Source: Neodontobutis hainanensis (lineage: Eukaryota > Chordata > Actinopteri > Gobiiformes > Odontobutidae). From it: 64,000 bases of DNA. The stretch's first letter is position 1, and each line of letters begins with the position of its first letter. Positions 12,101 to 22,928 of the stretch are shown in pieces. The stretch lies in assembly GCA_024349245.1 (NCBI GenBank), contig JALDNG010000020.1, positions 1,080,001 through 1,144,000 on the forward strand. Reading direction: 5' to 3'. Made by a program: the position numbers and the translations under genes. Below the pieces are notes generated by a model, which worked only from the letters and a program-made list of their open reading frames with translations, made no database searches and had not been told where the DNA came from.

Positions 12101-15100
12101 TCTGCTGTGGCTCGGTTGTAGTTGAGAGGCTGTAGGCAGTTTAAACGAATGATGCCCTCCTGGTGCCATTGCAGATACATGTATCAGTGAGAAAAGGTTT
12201 AAAGAGGTGCTTTGAAGCTATAGGGCCCCAGAGAGAAAAACTACAAAGACCAATGTGCTTTCTAAGCTGAAGCTATATCTTTAAGGGCTGTTGAACCACT
12301 GGCTTTAGATACAGTGGAACGCAAGGACAGAGAGGCCCCGAAAAGGCAGGAAGGGATTGTTTTTATGTGAACAGAGCTACACTGATACTAGGTCAGGACA
12401 GAAATTTGAAGAAAATGTATGTATATAGCACCTTTCACAGACACAGTCACAAAGTGCTTCACGTGCAGCCATTTTCAGACGCTGTGGTCTAAACTTGAAC
12501 TTTTAACATGTATTATGAAGGTTATCATTGTGTTTCCATTAATGAATTTTGAATAACCACATTTATAAGCGTTTATAACATAGTATTAACATCTCAAGTT
12601 GGTCTCTACAAGGTCATTTTAGGGTCAAAATTATGCCTTCAATCAAAAATATAAATTCAACACATTGACAACAAAAGTCTGTGGTTTTAATACGGAAAAG
12701 AAGACGTTGATCTTCTTCTGATGCAAAAAGAGTTAAGATTAACTAACTTTAGGTGGAAAAGGACAACTTTCAGAGGAAAACGTGTTAGAAAAGGTTGTTT
12801 TAAAGTTACTCTGTCCAGGAAATTCCTGAGAGACTAAACAGGATACTAACTGAATTATTTGATATCTTTGCAAACACCGTGTTTGAAAAAGGCTCAGTCG
12901 GTTTTATAGACATCTAACATTCAGCCATTCTTTGTTCTGATTTATTGTGCAAGTCAAAATCCAATAGTAACTGTTTAATTCCTGAACAAAGATATTAGGC
13001 GCTCGCAGGTGATAAATGTTTTCATTAGAGCACTGTGGAGACAAATTTAATTAAAGAAAAGAAACCTGCCTTCAGCACAGAGATACAGTAGATCCCACCA
13101 AAAAATCAGTGAAAGACTTGTATGTGTGAAATAAGATTTGATGGCCACTATAGGCCTTGAAGTCACGACATCTGACGTCATTCAAGCTGTGTTCAAGAAG
13201 CGGTCTTTCAAAACTTAGACACATTTTCATGAATTGTTATCAAGTATTTCCTTGTGTGAAGCAATGTGTGAGCTTGCAGGCACAGGCATATATTGCTGAA
13301 ATAAAGTAGAGAAAGAAATCCATTTATAGTTTATTATAGTTTGGTCACAACCTTTTAAACTTAATTAAACCCTAATAATTGCCTCAAAGGGTGTTAACAA
13401 AGAATAAAAAAAAAAAAAACAGGGAAATGAGGGATTGAAGGAGGGTTCCACTCGCAGGATGGACAGGTCGTGCAATAGATGTGTCCAGCAGAGTTATTGA
13501 CAAATAGTCCCTCATGTGGACAAATGAAAATGAATATAATGTTGCTAATAAACACTATAGCTGGATTTGTTTTCTGAAAAAGATCTTTGCCGTGTGTAGA
13601 TCGTACAATCAGCAGACTGCCGTGTTTACCTCCCCCTTTTGAAAAGCGGACTTCTGTTGGAACCAAAAGCTACAGTGTTACAAAATACCATAATACTCAT
13701 TAAGGGGTTTCTTTGTACAGCCAGTATTGACCCAACCGGCACCTACCATACATCTTCAGTGAAAACGTTGGACAATATCTACAGTATATCACAATGTCCG
13801 ATAAGTCTCGATCCAGAATTGACCAAATAACCTCATGGACACTCAAGGACACTGTATATATAATCAGTCATCAAACTAAAATTCAAGTCTGAATTACAAA
13901 TCTGATTGGTTAGTACTCTTTTGTCTACCTCTGTCTTCTCTCACTCTTCGTCTGTGTGTCTGATCGTATGTGAGTTCTCAAAGGTGTCCCGCAGCTCGAT
14001 GGCCCATTCTGCCTGCCCACTCCCTGCATTTTGGATTCGTATTGCACCATTTGTGATGACCAGCCTCTCCATTGTTGTGTTTTGTTTTGCTTTAGTGCAT
14101 GGACATCCTCGTGTTGTTTGGCTTTGCGTTTGTTTTGCCTTCACTCACCGTTTGCTTCTTTTTGTGCTGTTTAAGTAATGTGCGCAGGTCTAAATCGAGC
14201 CTTCTAATCTGGACAATCCTTCAGTGTTTGCTCAGTCAGTCAGCCGGCGACATTTCACCAACATGATTTTAGGTTTCTGTTTTAAGGCTGAACAGTTTAG
14301 AAAGCAGAAGTTTTACAATTTCACCCAAAATTAATAATTTTAGGTTTATTTTGGAAACCACAAAATAATAGGAAAAATATCTAGAGTCCCACCTATCGAC
14401 GTTCTTCAGCACACAGTCCCACCCCAAAAGGATTTTCGCTAATCTGAAAACTATACTTTTGTAGGAGAAGTTTGGGGTGGAAATGTGCCACGGTTTTTCA
14501 AAATTCCAGGTAAATGAAAAGATGTTCTTGCGGTGGAAATGGAGCTTTTGTAAGTGTTGTTTAAAATGGTGATTTTTAAGGATATTTGAATATTCAAGTT
14601 AAGCTGTGGATGGGACAAAAAACCCTAGACATACTTGTAACTTGTGTCTAATGTTGTCTAACATTTGAAAGAGATTTTGCAATAGCGTTAAGTGATTGCT
14701 CTGTAGACCTCATGAAGGATTGTCCAGCCTGGGCTTCGTTGAGAAACATGACACAATGGATTCCTCTGACAGTGAAATATATTGCTCTGTTTTTGTATTG
14801 ATTATCTGATGTGTTATAAAGCTGAGCATGTTCCCCTCCTCCACAGGCTCCTGTTGCATGTGACTGACCTAACCCTCTCACTGCAAGCCTTGTCATGAGC
14901 TTCAATACTGACTTTTAAGTTGTTATTGTCCGAAGCCATGTTTCCACAAAAAGCATCCCCAGAAAAGCTTCCAAGGACCTTTGATAGGAAAAAAGAACTC
15001 TAATTTGTGATTTATTGGGAAAACTAAAAATGCATAGGGTTAGGTAGTATAATGTATTTAATATACACACATTGATACAGATGTTAAAGTAATTGAGTTT

Positions 15101-16145
15101 AAATTGAAACTGTGTGGAAGAGTACTTGTTATATATTTCCTCTGCCAAAGATTATTATATTACAAAGATTATATTGATATTGCAATATTAATAATTGTAC
15201 TGTAGCTTTATTTCACATTTCTGAACATTGGCATTATGGTATAACCACATGGTAACCCTTAAAATTATTTGGTGTCCTATGAACCTGTACACCAACACAA
15301 ACGCAATTTTAACTGCACTTGTATGAGAAAGTCCACAAACTAGAAATACATGTGCTTTTTTGTGGAAACTCTGCTTATGACTATTTTATTTTATTTTTTA
15401 TGAACTTATGACAGCTCCACACGTGAGGAGGTTTTGTTGTTGATCTCCTGTGTTAACCAGTTTATTTGTGCATGGCCAATCAAATCCAGTTCAGTGCATT
15501 TCGTCCAAGCCTTCTCTCAACCTTACAGTAAAAACAAATTCTCGTGTTGTGTCTTGTGCAGCGTACCATTGGGATACGTCGGACTGGATGCCCAACACTC
15601 GTCTTTCCGACATCGAGGAAGTCCCGGGATACGAAGCAGTCCCCACCAGTGAAACTCCAAATGCGTCTCATAGACACCCAAGCCCCGCCCCTGGACTCAC
15701 AAACTCCACCTCTCAACTCACGGGCAGCGTTCGAGAGCTGGAGTCAGACTACTATTTGGGTGGCTACGACATAGACAGTGACTACCCCCCGCCCCACGAC
15801 GAGGACTTATTTAGCGGGGACCATCTGCCCGTCCCGTTGCCCAACACAGCTACGGAGGACTACGCTGAAAACTACCCACAAATTTCGAATAACCAATCAG
15901 GATCTAAGGAGAACACTTTGAGTTCGGGTTTCCATCCGAGTCAGTACTTACCACCGCACCAGTTGCCGCTCGGAGACAGGACGCCGAGCCAGAATGAGGA
16001 CCTCTCCATCGGTGCGTCGTCCGCTTCCGATGTATCCAATCCATGTGCAATGGATTCGGAGACAAACAGTGAACGGGACAGTCTCGAGGAGCTGAGACGA
16101 GGGGTCACGATTACGACAGAATCACAACAACAAACAGAGGTGTAA
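42..16145 (+). CDS. fat3: Protocadherin Fat 3, 3' part of gene (C-terminal 732 residues)
   Basis: Partial single-pass atypical cadherin; the cadherin repeats and first EGF module lie upstream of the window. Join: 42-196, 1022-1255, 1480-1726, 1830-1983, 3824-4164, 5159-5317, 5864-6076, 6333-6446, 15562-16145, with optional 8980-9039 and 11556-11591. The join gives an unbroken frame of 732 residues. In window numbering: laminin G about 1-187 (cysteines 154 and 187), EGF 194-226, EGF 233-264, calcium-binding EGF 267-306 (DVNEC), transmembrane 328-348, basic stop-transfer FRKK, then a tail of about 380 residues ending in TEV, a class I PDZ ligand. FAT3 is favoured over FAT1 because the tail reads RLSDIEE, RELESDYYLGGYDIDS and FHPSQYLPPH, and because a melatonin receptor 1B gene follows. 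In mammals FAT3 shapes neuronal (for example amacrine cell) polarity through tail-bound cytoskeletal regulators. Which teleost duplicate this is (a or b) cannot be told. Confidence 0.93.
1022..1255 (+). CDS. fat3: fat3 exon: laminin G part 2
   Basis: Acceptor CTGTTTCAG ends at 1021. The exon is phase 0 at both ends (78 codons) and encodes LEEGKLWFQLACGSG, INDGSWHTVALEL and TIYFGAL. I chose donor CTG|GTCAGG after 1255 because it gives the FAT-like junction GAL-VQ. A second in-phase donor, AGG|GTTCAG after 1261, would add two residues (VR). Confidence 0.88.
1480..1726 (+). CDS. fat3: fat3 exon: laminin G end and first half of an EGF module
   Basis: Acceptor CTCTCCTCAG ends at 1479; donor GGAG|GTGGGA follows 1726. 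Phase 0 in, phase 1 out. It encodes GFQGCLDSVMLNNNELPLQ and LTELKLGC, which close the laminin G domain, then the EGF start PCGTQPCRNGGTC. LNNNELPLQNKRS is very close to what I recall of vertebrate FAT3. Confidence 0.92.
1830..1983 (+). CDS. fat3: fat3 exon: EGF second half and next EGF
   Basis: Acceptor TTGGGGCAG ends at 1829; donor CAC|GTGAGT follows 1983. Phase 1 in, phase 2 out. It encodes FSCSCSPQYTGGRC and the module ACVPNPCQNGGVC to FLCSCRRGFKGLT. The last cysteine of that module is supplied by the next exon. All six cysteines of each EGF module are present. Confidence 0.92.
1984..3823 (+). other. fat3 intron of 1.84 kb
   Basis: Non-coding. It holds A-rich runs near 2165-2275, the interspersed repeat at 2740-2958, and a low-complexity stretch of GTAGTA/CAACAG-like trinucleotides at about 3235-3380. 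No additional exon is visible. Confidence 0.7.
2740..2958 (-). repeat. Widespread teleost interspersed repeat (antisense copy)
   Basis: Read on the minus strand it has GTGGTTAGCACTCCTGCC, then CAGCAAGAAGGTTGTGAGTT, then GGGTACTCCGGCTTCCTCCC. I recognise these blocks as a very common fish-genome repeat; its formal class is not certain to me. Fragments of the same family lie at 28810-28925 and 54145-54242. Confidence 0.65.
3824..4164 (+). CDS. fat3: fat3 exon: calcium-binding EGF, transmembrane helix, start of tail
   Basis: Acceptor CTCCCTGCAG ends at 3823; donor AAAG|GTGAGT follows 4164. Phase 2 in, phase 1 out. It encodes CQEDVNEC (calcium-binding EGF consensus), CNCTPGFVGQRCGLRPVVVP, the hydrophobic helix IGIAVVLFVIVTLIILFIAF, the basic FRKKVFQKNYSRNN and LVQDPATAALLNK. 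The membrane-proximal segment looks strongly conserved. Confidence 0.95.
4179..4555. mobile_element. Probable short hAT-like non-autonomous element in fat3 intron
   Basis: It starts CAGGGGTGTGG and ends GGCACCCCTTG, imperfect inverted termini of the CAGGGGT type, with GGGCCACGGGCC and GGGGGGCCAAAT-like blocks inside. Flanking 8-mers (ATCTAGAG and TATTTTGT) do not match, so the copy is old or the borders are off. It begins only about 14 bases after the 4164 donor. Confidence 0.45.
5159..5317 (+). CDS. fat3: fat3 exon: cytoplasmic tail
   Basis: Acceptor TATCGTCTAAAG ends at 5158; donor CAAG|GTAGGC follows 5317. Phase 1 at both ends. It encodes ANGVQFKTL and then GPPQVPVRPMAYTPC, the proline-rich motif shared by FAT1 and FAT3 tails. 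The stretch between them, rich in G and V (VVGVGG), is less conserved in my recollection. Confidence 0.88.
5864..6076 (+). CDS. fat3: fat3 exon: cytoplasmic tail (RRGVVVCSVAPNLP)
   Basis: Acceptor GTTGTTCCAG ends at 5863; donor GAGG|GTAAGA follows 6076. Phase 1 at both ends. It encodes RSTLEKMVDG, STFHPESPRFLSG, RRGVVVCSVAPNLPPVSPC and RSDCDSLRK. The VVVCSVAPNLP block is a hallmark of FAT1/FAT3 tails. The proline-rich part is a possible docking site for cytoskeletal adaptors (inference). Confidence 0.92.
6333..6446 (+). CDS. fat3: fat3 exon: cytoplasmic tail (SNSEVQSLSSFQSD)
   Basis: Acceptor TTTTCCTCAG ends at 6332; donor AACG|GTAAGA follows 6446. Phase 1 at both ends. It encodes EEVTCFSGSNKGSNSEVQSL and SSFQSDSCDDN. 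In the shortest form CDDN joins directly to AYHWDTSDW of the last exon. Confidence 0.92.
7456..8770 (+). repeat. Degenerate GGACTAAACC-type minisatellite, two blocks
   Basis: Blocks at about 7456-7700 and 8160-8770 are made of diverged 10-13-base units around AGGACTAAACCAG, AACTTAACCT and similar, with no fixed period. The same unit recurs on the opposite strand at about 10130-10215 and 35895-36245 and on this strand at 60265-60395, so it is a dispersed family rather than a local expansion. Confidence 0.7.
8980..9039 (+). CDS. fat3: fat3 optional tail exon, 60 nt
   Basis: Acceptor CTCCACAAG ends at 8979; donor GAAG|GTACCA follows 9039. The exon is phase 1-1 and adds 20 residues: ASIVTVIRLV then NDAVDTIESE. 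Including or skipping it keeps the frame. I recall a very similar segment in mammalian FAT3 isoforms. The intron before it is 2.5 kb, with no other convincing exon. That it is skipped in some transcripts is inferred from its phase and size. Confidence 0.8.
9391..10124. mobile_element. hAT-superfamily element, 734 bp, with 8-bp target-site duplication
   Basis: The left end CAGGGGTCTCAAACTT matches inverted the right end GAGTTTGAGACCCCTG. Flanks are the identical octamer GTTTAGAC (9383-9390 and 10125-10132), the 8-bp duplication typical of hAT insertions. GCGGCCCGC-rich termini match the common vertebrate 'CAGGGGTC' families. Frames inside are short, so it is non-autonomous or decayed. The target site itself lies in a GGTTTAGAC-type degenerate repeat, between the two fat3 cassette exons. 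Confidence 0.85.
9735..9794. repeat. Perfect 28-bp inverted repeat with 4-nt loop
   Basis: Left arm 9735-9762 (from AAATACAATCTGCATGATGC to ...AATCCA) is exactly complementary to right arm 9767-9794, with loop ACAT. It lies within the hAT copy and would form a long uninterrupted hairpin in RNA or a cruciform in DNA. Confidence 0.93.
11556..11591 (+). CDS. fat3: fat3 optional tail microexon, 36 nt
   Basis: Acceptor CCCGCTCGAACAG ends at 11555; donor AGAG|GTGACT follows 11591. Phase 1-1, encoding VSVMDQGQTYNR. Joined to its neighbours it reads IESE-VSVMDQGQTYNR-AYHW, with no stop and exact phase. I recall a near-identical segment in mammalian FAT3. At 12 codons it is in the size class of neural microexons; its regulation is not visible here. 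Confidence 0.78.
15562..16145 (+). CDS. fat3: fat3 last coding exon: distal tail and PDZ ligand
   Basis: Acceptor GTGTCTTGTGCAG ends at 15561; stop TAA at 16143-16145. It encodes YHWDTSDWMPNTRLSDIEE, RELESDYYLGGYDIDS, DYPPPHDEDL, FHPSQYLPPHQLP and SSASDVSNPC, ending QQQTEV. YHWDTSDWMP is shared by FAT1 and FAT3; the other blocks match FAT3 as I remember it. The terminal T-E-V is a class I PDZ-binding motif. The middle (about residues 650-710 of the window protein) is low-complexity and S/N/E-rich. Confidence 0.93.
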
Positions 16146-16843
16146 TCTGAGATAAAAATGGACTATACTGAATGGAATGTGTTTGGGACGAGCCAATGTG
16201 GGACCGAATTTGACCAGGATAGAAGGAGCGTACGAGGAAAATAACGTTAAAAAGGAGAAAACATAGACAAGAATGAAACATTGTCAAAAAATAGATTAAG
16301 TAATGTAGCTACAACTCGGAAATATACGCAGCTGAAAAGTAAGGTTTTAAATTTGAGTTGTTTTTGGGAAAGACATGGAAATGGGACCAAAATGGACAAA
16401 TCAAAAAATATGTCTGATAAATTAATGCAGAACGTTAAGAGCATTTGAAAGTGTGGGTATAAATTTGTTTAAACAAAGACAAAATGGAAGGTGAAATACT
16501 AAAAGAGCACTGGGAATTGGAATGACACCGCACAGTCAAAAGTGAACAAGTTGACATTGGGAAGTGTAAAAAATTACAATTCATAAGGCCTTTACCCACT
16601 GGGAATGGTTTTAGTTTGTTGCTTTAATTGTAGAGTGAGAAATGTGAATGAATAAGGGACTTAAAACAGGTTTGGTGAATATACAGTAGCTGCATTGATT
16701 GTTGTAAAAATATTATCTAAAAATAATTTAAGTTCTTTATAAGTTTTTTGAGGGATCTTGTTTGTAGCTCATCTTGGTTTTGGAAAGTCGTTTAGGTTAC
16801 ACATATTCAAGCCAAGCCTTTTTAACAACGTGTAAAATACTTG

Positions 16844-16849
16844 AATAAA
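16844..16849 (+). terminator. Candidate proximal poly(A) signal of fat3
   Basis: AATAAA, about 700 bases past the stop, with a second copy at 16878-16883. No strong GT-rich downstream element is evident. Confidence 0.35.
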
Positions 16850-19072
16850 GTTAGCGTTGGATGGATGAATAGGATGGAATAAAGGGATGAAAAAATAGAC
16901 CAAATGGGTTGCCGCTTGAGAATGTTTATTCAAGCAGGTTTCTCAAGAAAAAGACACAATATTGATTTAATTTAACTTTAGAGACCACTTGATTATTTCA
17001 TCCCCAGTGTGTAAACGCCTTGGATACAAAACCAAATAGTTTTATATTTAGTTGAGTTCTGTGTTTCCTTTTGTTAGAGTCAGAGTAAGGTCATGTTGAA
17101 CGGATTGAGAATGTGATTTAGAAAGACAAATCTACTCTTAAGATTAAAACGGTTGGAGAATTTGACAAACACAGAAGGACAATCAGTGTAAGTTACAGAA
17201 AGCCTCCCAGCTCCTTCTTTGAACCCTGTTTCAAAAGACACAACTCCACCTCCCTTTTCCCTTCGATTTGTACACTTTATAACACTCAGAGCTTGTACAG
17301 AATGTAACATAGTTATTGTTGAGAAGATTTCAAGCAATGTCCGGGCCTCTTTTGTTGGTTATTTTTTATTTTTTTTTGTTTTGTATGTGGAATGTGCTTG
17401 CCAAAAAAAAAAAAAATCATCAGGCCGAACGTGAAGCCATGAACTGTCCAATCATGAGCCAAAATTGTTGCATTATATCCAATTTTGGGGATTTTATTTG
17501 TTTGCCAAAAACTGCCCGGAATCATTCATTCCATTTTAACACAATGTTTGGAGATTGGTAAAGCAAATAAAAACTTTCTCACAGGCTGTAGCGATGTGAT
17601 CAAAACGGCAATAAATGGTTTGTTTGTGAGAGATCAGCGTTTTTTGGTCCATAAACTTGGAAATACGTCTTGTTCTGTCGGGAACAAGATGGGATGCAGA
17701 GTTTTTACTGGATTATTTTTGCGACTAGAGCTCACTTTATAGGTTTATATTGGATTTTATGAGGTTTGCTTCTCAGTTTTTACACAGCACTCCTTTTTAA
17801 ACTCCACACAAATCTCAGGCTACGTCCATACTAATGAGTTTTTATTATAAATTTTAATTTGTCTTGGCTCTCATCATGGGCCAAAGTTATAATGTTGGCC
17901 TTCAAAAATTGTATTTATTAAAAATTGAGAAAAATACATATTCAATGGCCCTTTAACCATGTGGCGATTGAAGGGGGTATTATTAGGTATTTATATGTCC
18001 AATAAAATGTTAAATGTAATTATTTATGGGGTTTTTCTACCAGTCACACAAATAATAAGGATAACCATCGAACAGTACAAAATAAATGATTATGTTCATT
18101 TTTTATGTGATTTTTAAAAACTTGTCACACTGTATGACCCTGTCACTTAATTAGAGAAATGCGTTTTATGTTACGCTTTATTTCTAGTCTACAACAGACA
18201 GCATTAGTCAGTAGTTAGCATACTTTACATAGACATAGCTAGCTAACTGCTTTATTATACTTTAACTATATTGTCCTAAATCTCTCACACTTTCAAGTAT
18301 TTGTCATATATTTGGTTGTACGACCAAAGATATAGATGCATGACGTACAATTTTGCCATAATTAATTAAACACTTAGTAATGTTTTATTTTGTATTACAC
18401 AACATTTTAAAATTACAATATGAAATCTTTGGAGAACTCTATATCTTCAGTCATGTAACCTTAACCTTTTATCATGTAGCACTAGTAATTTTACCAAAAT
18501 GCTTTTGTTGAAGGTTATTATTTTGCTTTATGGAACATTTTTTTTTACTTTTTTACAGTTGAAATCCTGTTAATGTGGACGTGGCCTGACACAAACAGCA
18601 CATAAGTTTCCTCTTGCGCCGAACCATTCTGTGACTCACTCTTCGGTCATTTGTAAAAGGTGTACGTTTGCGTCGACCTCTGTACAGTGTAAATATCTAG
18701 GTTGTTCAAATGCAGATTTTGTAGATACTGACATTGATCCTGAACTGCCTTCAAGGTTTTGTTGGAATCGATGTGAATGTGGACTAAACCATTCCTCCTC
18801 GTCCTCCTCACAGACTTCTTCCATTCTTTTTTTATTCTTTTAGTTTATTCATTTCCAGATGGATGCCATTACGACGTTAGACATAACTTTTGCGGTGTTA
18901 CGTCCAGCTCTATATTGTTTTTTGTTGAGGACCCTCTGTTTACAACTGGAATGTTTGATAAATTTATAATGTTTTTTGTTTTTTAGGCAGAATTACTCTT
19001 CAGCAAATGAGTGTATAATTGTGTCTTTTTTTTTTTTTTTACTTTTGTTTCTTTTTTTAATTCAGTGATGAA

Positions 19073-19078
19073 AATAAA
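19073..19078 (+). terminator. Candidate distal poly(A) signal of fat3
   Basis: AATAAA preceded by a T-run (19027-19040) and followed within about 35 bases by TGTTCTTTGTTT, a plausible cleavage and downstream element. It is the last good signal before sequence that looks intergenic. Confidence 0.45.
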
Positions 19079-19388
19079 CAGATCTTGCTCACTCTGCCGG
19101 CTGTTCTTTGTTTAAATCTGAACATTATTTTTGCGGTGCTGAATGTATCTGTCGGTAACTAAAGCATTAAACAGCATAATGTAATGTATGTATATATATT
19201 TTTTTACTCAAAAAAGTAAAAGAAAATGCACTAAAAACTTGTAAATGATCAAATGCAGCATATTTCTGTAAAGGTTTAATATTACAACATTGACAAAAAG
19301 GTTATAAATCTATTGTAATCAATCCACTAAAGAGTATTTTAATATCAGTCTAATCTAAAGCTCAAACTAATCGTAGAAATAGAAAAAT

Positions 19389-19425
19389 GGGGCGCAGTAG
19401 CTCAGTGGTAGAGCGTTATAGGACA
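19389..19425 (+). mobile_element. Truncated tRNA-derived SINE head
   Basis: GGGGCGCAGTAGCTCAGTGG followed by TAGAGCG is a tRNA-like 5' end with a pol III A-box. There is no B-box or acceptor stem after it, so this is not a functional tRNA gene. Confidence 0.6.
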
Positions 19426-22400
19426 ATAAAGGTAAAGATAGATCATGCTTTGTCAAAGAAACACGTATAAATAAAAAAAAACATTCCCTTAAAACCTATG
19501 GAGCCTCAAAGTTGTTTGATCTAAAAGGAGGAAAACACACCTGAAAAACACATATTGACAGTCCCATTAGAGTTTACAACAGTGTAGTTGCAGTCAAAGG
19601 GGCACAAAGCAAACTTAAAAGCACATTGTACCACTTTTGTTTTTCCTTCTTGTTTTCTCAGTGTGGTACGATTAATGAAAGGTGAACCTGACAAAGAAGG
19701 ACAAAAGAATTCTCTGGTTGGTGAAAACAGACAGCAGCCAGTGGACGTCTGAGATCAGTGAGCTACAGGACGGAACACCACAAGAACTCAGTAATAAGAC
19801 TGAAAAATCAATCGGTCTGAGGAAGATAAAGTCTAAATAAATAACTCTGATTTACCTTTGGGAGATGAATAAAGTTATCTTGATTTGAACAAGCAAGGCA
19901 AACTACAAATGATTCTCTGTTGATTATTATTCTGAATGCTGAAATGTTACAAACAAAGCTACCATTTACTACCAACAGTTGTTTCTGGTTTTAGATAGAG
20001 CCAAGGGGCTACCAAAGTTGTACAGAGGGCTTGTTTGGGACACTCTAAAACCACTTTTGCCAATGAAAAAATACCTGCTGTTCTGAGCTGTACCCATAGA
20101 CAGGATACCAGAAGAAAATAGATTTTCTGTTTGTTCTGAAGCAGAGGGACTTGGAAAGCCCTGCCACCAACTCTACACAACAGCTAAACAAAATATACAA
20201 CCTGAATGTTATCATAGTTTTCCTGCTGTAGTTTTAAGGCCCTGAAACACTGATAAGAACCTGAAACGATTTTTAACGAGTTTGTGTGAAGTGGTATTTC
20301 AGAGCCCAAACTGTCTCCGAGCCACAGCCGAGTGGACAGGCCTCTGTGCAGCTCAGTGTGGGACTGCTCTAATTGAATTACTGAACATCGATGAGTGTTT
20401 GAGGTCCTGTCCGCAGACTTCGATCGGCTGTTTTCTGAAGCAGGCGGCGGCACGGCTCTGATTCATCACGAAGCCCACTATAAGTTCAGCTCCACTTCAC
20501 CACAAAGGCTTTCTCACAATGACATTTGTCGATTCATTCGAGTGAAACCAGGTGCTTTATAAGTTTACTCTTTCTCAAGCTGCACTTTGTACTTAAAACC
20601 TAAGAACTTAAAAAAAACACTACAGCTCATAGAATTTAGCAATACAGTAAAGGGAAAAAGTTGAATTATTAAAGAGTTATGTTTTTAGGTAGTTTTATGA
20701 GTAAAGTAGAAGCTCAGATTAACAACATACAGTACAGTCAATTAAAGCACCATTATGTTACTTTTTACCATAAAATATGTAACTTTATGTACAAACTATA
20801 ATACACTGCCCTAGATTAAATTTTAATCTACTTTAAATTTCTGATAAAATATTTGTGGAGTTATTTATTGGCGTATGAATTGTTATCATTACTGTGATTA
20901 TTATTGTGACCAGTATTTATCATTGTGGTTTGTGCTATGACCTGTGAGCCGCACCCTGTTTAAGATGGCTGCTTTACCGCATTACCGGACGGTGTATGGA
21001 ATTCTTCTGCACCATAATCTGGTGTAAGTATTACCTAATATAAACAAAAGTTTTTTCAGATGGGGGAGTGCAAGGCCATTGGGCGGAGCATTACTCGGGG
21101 TGTGCCCCAGGGGTCTACACTGTGACCGAAACTGTTTCTGCTTTATATCAGTGATCTATGTCTAAAAACTTCTGAAAAAATACAAGGTTTAGAAACAGAA
21201 GATTAGCGCTTTACCTGCATTAAAAAGTATTCCTGTTCCGTGTCAGTCCAGATGCTCTTGGTGGTCGCTGGTGCTGTTAGCGGTTTGTTAGCAGCACAAT
21301 GTGTGTTTGGGACGGTTGCACTAGAGATCTGTTTTCAAGATGGCGACACACAGACTATAATATTTTATATAAGTCTTTTTACGGTCTTTTGCACATAAGG
21401 ATAGCATTAAGTTTTGTCAATGTGTATAATTGCAGTAAAATATTCTTATTGAATGACTAAAGAAAGTTAGATTTACATTTGCAACATGCCATAATCAGAT
21501 AAATATTAGTGTGTACTTGCATAAAAATAAAAATACAATTCAGAGACAGAGACACTAACTATTTCACAAGACTGTCCCAGTTCGTATTGGGAATGCAACC
21601 TGAGTAGATGCTAAGCCATATTGGCAATTAACAAAGCTGAGTCAAACAAAACCCATTTCGCTGTTTTCTATTTTCTTGTTTCTAATTGGTAATAGGGACA
21701 TGGCTCATTAACCAATTGGGTTTTTTAGTATTTAGAAGAAAACACCGACCTACCATTTGAACATTTCCATTTCCAAACAGATTTTGGTTTTTGGTTTTAG
21801 TCTGAAAAATGGTTGCATTGTATCAGTGATACACAAATTGGACCATGGTTTATTCGTCAAAACAACAGTCCTGTGGCTGCTAAGTGCACAGACCTTTGGA
21901 AACACTGCTCTGTAGAATTAATCAAAATCCATAATTCCCCAGACAAGTGTTTCTGAATTGAAATGAGTTGGAGCAACTGCAAGAGCTCATTAAAAGCCCC
22001 ACAAACAAACCAGCTGCATTTTTATCACTCTACTAATATACTATGGCATTGACATTCTCCACCAGCTCCTGGACCATGACAGCTGGAGGAATTAGTGCCG
22101 AGTCAGCCATCTCCAAATCGTGGTCCACATCACTCTCTGTGAAAACTTCTGTTATTGATCTTCACTTTCCCCCAGGACCATATCTGTATCTGACTTTTAT
22201 TCTGCGGATGATGAACCAAAAGCTCTGCATCAGCAATAATTCAGTTGCACAGAGGTCTCAGAGTGAAGCCAAATGGGACTGGATGTCTTTCCAAAGTTTA
22301 ACGCTTAAGATATTATTCATATTCCACATAACTGTCTAAACTTTCGAGTTGCTTAGAAGCTCTAGCACCAAGCAGTCTCATGGAACAAGAATAAGTAACA

Positions 22401-22928
22401 ATTGTGTTCTTTCTTTAATAATGAGCTTTGGAAGTAATGCATGTTGTAAAAATGTGTAAAACCAAATTGTGTTTGAATGCATCACAGTCCAGTGTAATCC
22501 ATCCTGCTCAAACCAATTCCTCTTACCAATTAAACTTTGATTGGTAATCATTTTTACCTATAGCTAAGAAATTAATTAAACATGTGGAAAGTAACCAATA
22601 CAAATGAGACGTTTTTATTGTGAAAGACAGTGAGAAGAGATGTGGGGCAATAGTATTTCTCGTTGTTTGCACTTAACCCCTAACCTTGTGCTGCAGCTGG
22701 ATTCTCCAGAGTTTTGTGCTCCAGGTAAAACATTCACGATCCAAACCCTGACCCTCGTCGTGTCCAATGAGGTTTGTGCTTTAGGTTTGACTGTTACGAA
22801 CATGAACAACATGAGCCTGCTCTGATTGGATTAAACTGTGCTTGATAAAACACCTTCAGGTATTCATTTAAAGTACCTGCCCTTTTGTAAATGCTTTCAA
22901 CAGGATCCCTCCAGATGTTACTGTGGAA

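Larger units (their letters stand above)
6447..15561 (+). other. fat3 penultimate intron region (9.1 kb, contains two cassette exons)
   Basis: The region runs from the 6446 donor to the 15561 acceptor, interrupted by the 60-nt (8980) and 36-nt (11556) exons. It contains degenerate GGACTAAACC repeats (7456-7700, 8160-8770), a hAT copy (9391-10124), a poly-C run near 10432-10445, poly-T and AT-rich sequence, and a full CRE octamer at 13173-13180. Nothing else gene-like is visible from 11592 to 15561. Confidence 0.65.
16146..19090 (+). other. fat3: Probable fat3 3' untranslated region
   Basis: After the stop codon comes T-rich, AT-rich sequence with no splice-compatible frames. Poly(A) signals AATAAA occur at 16844-16849, 16878-16883, 17566-17571 and 19073-19078. 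The last is followed by a GT-rich stretch (CTGTTCTTTGTTT), giving a possible 3' UTR of about 2.9 kb. Which signal is used cannot be decided from sequence. Confidence 0.55.

Noticed and set aside
1..16145. Assignment as fat1 next to mtnr1a
   Set aside because: Tail motifs fit FAT3 better than FAT1, and receptor motifs fit MTNR1B; see the linkage finding.
19389..19425. tRNA gene
   Set aside because: Only the 5' half with A-box is present; no T-arm or acceptor stem; a SINE head.
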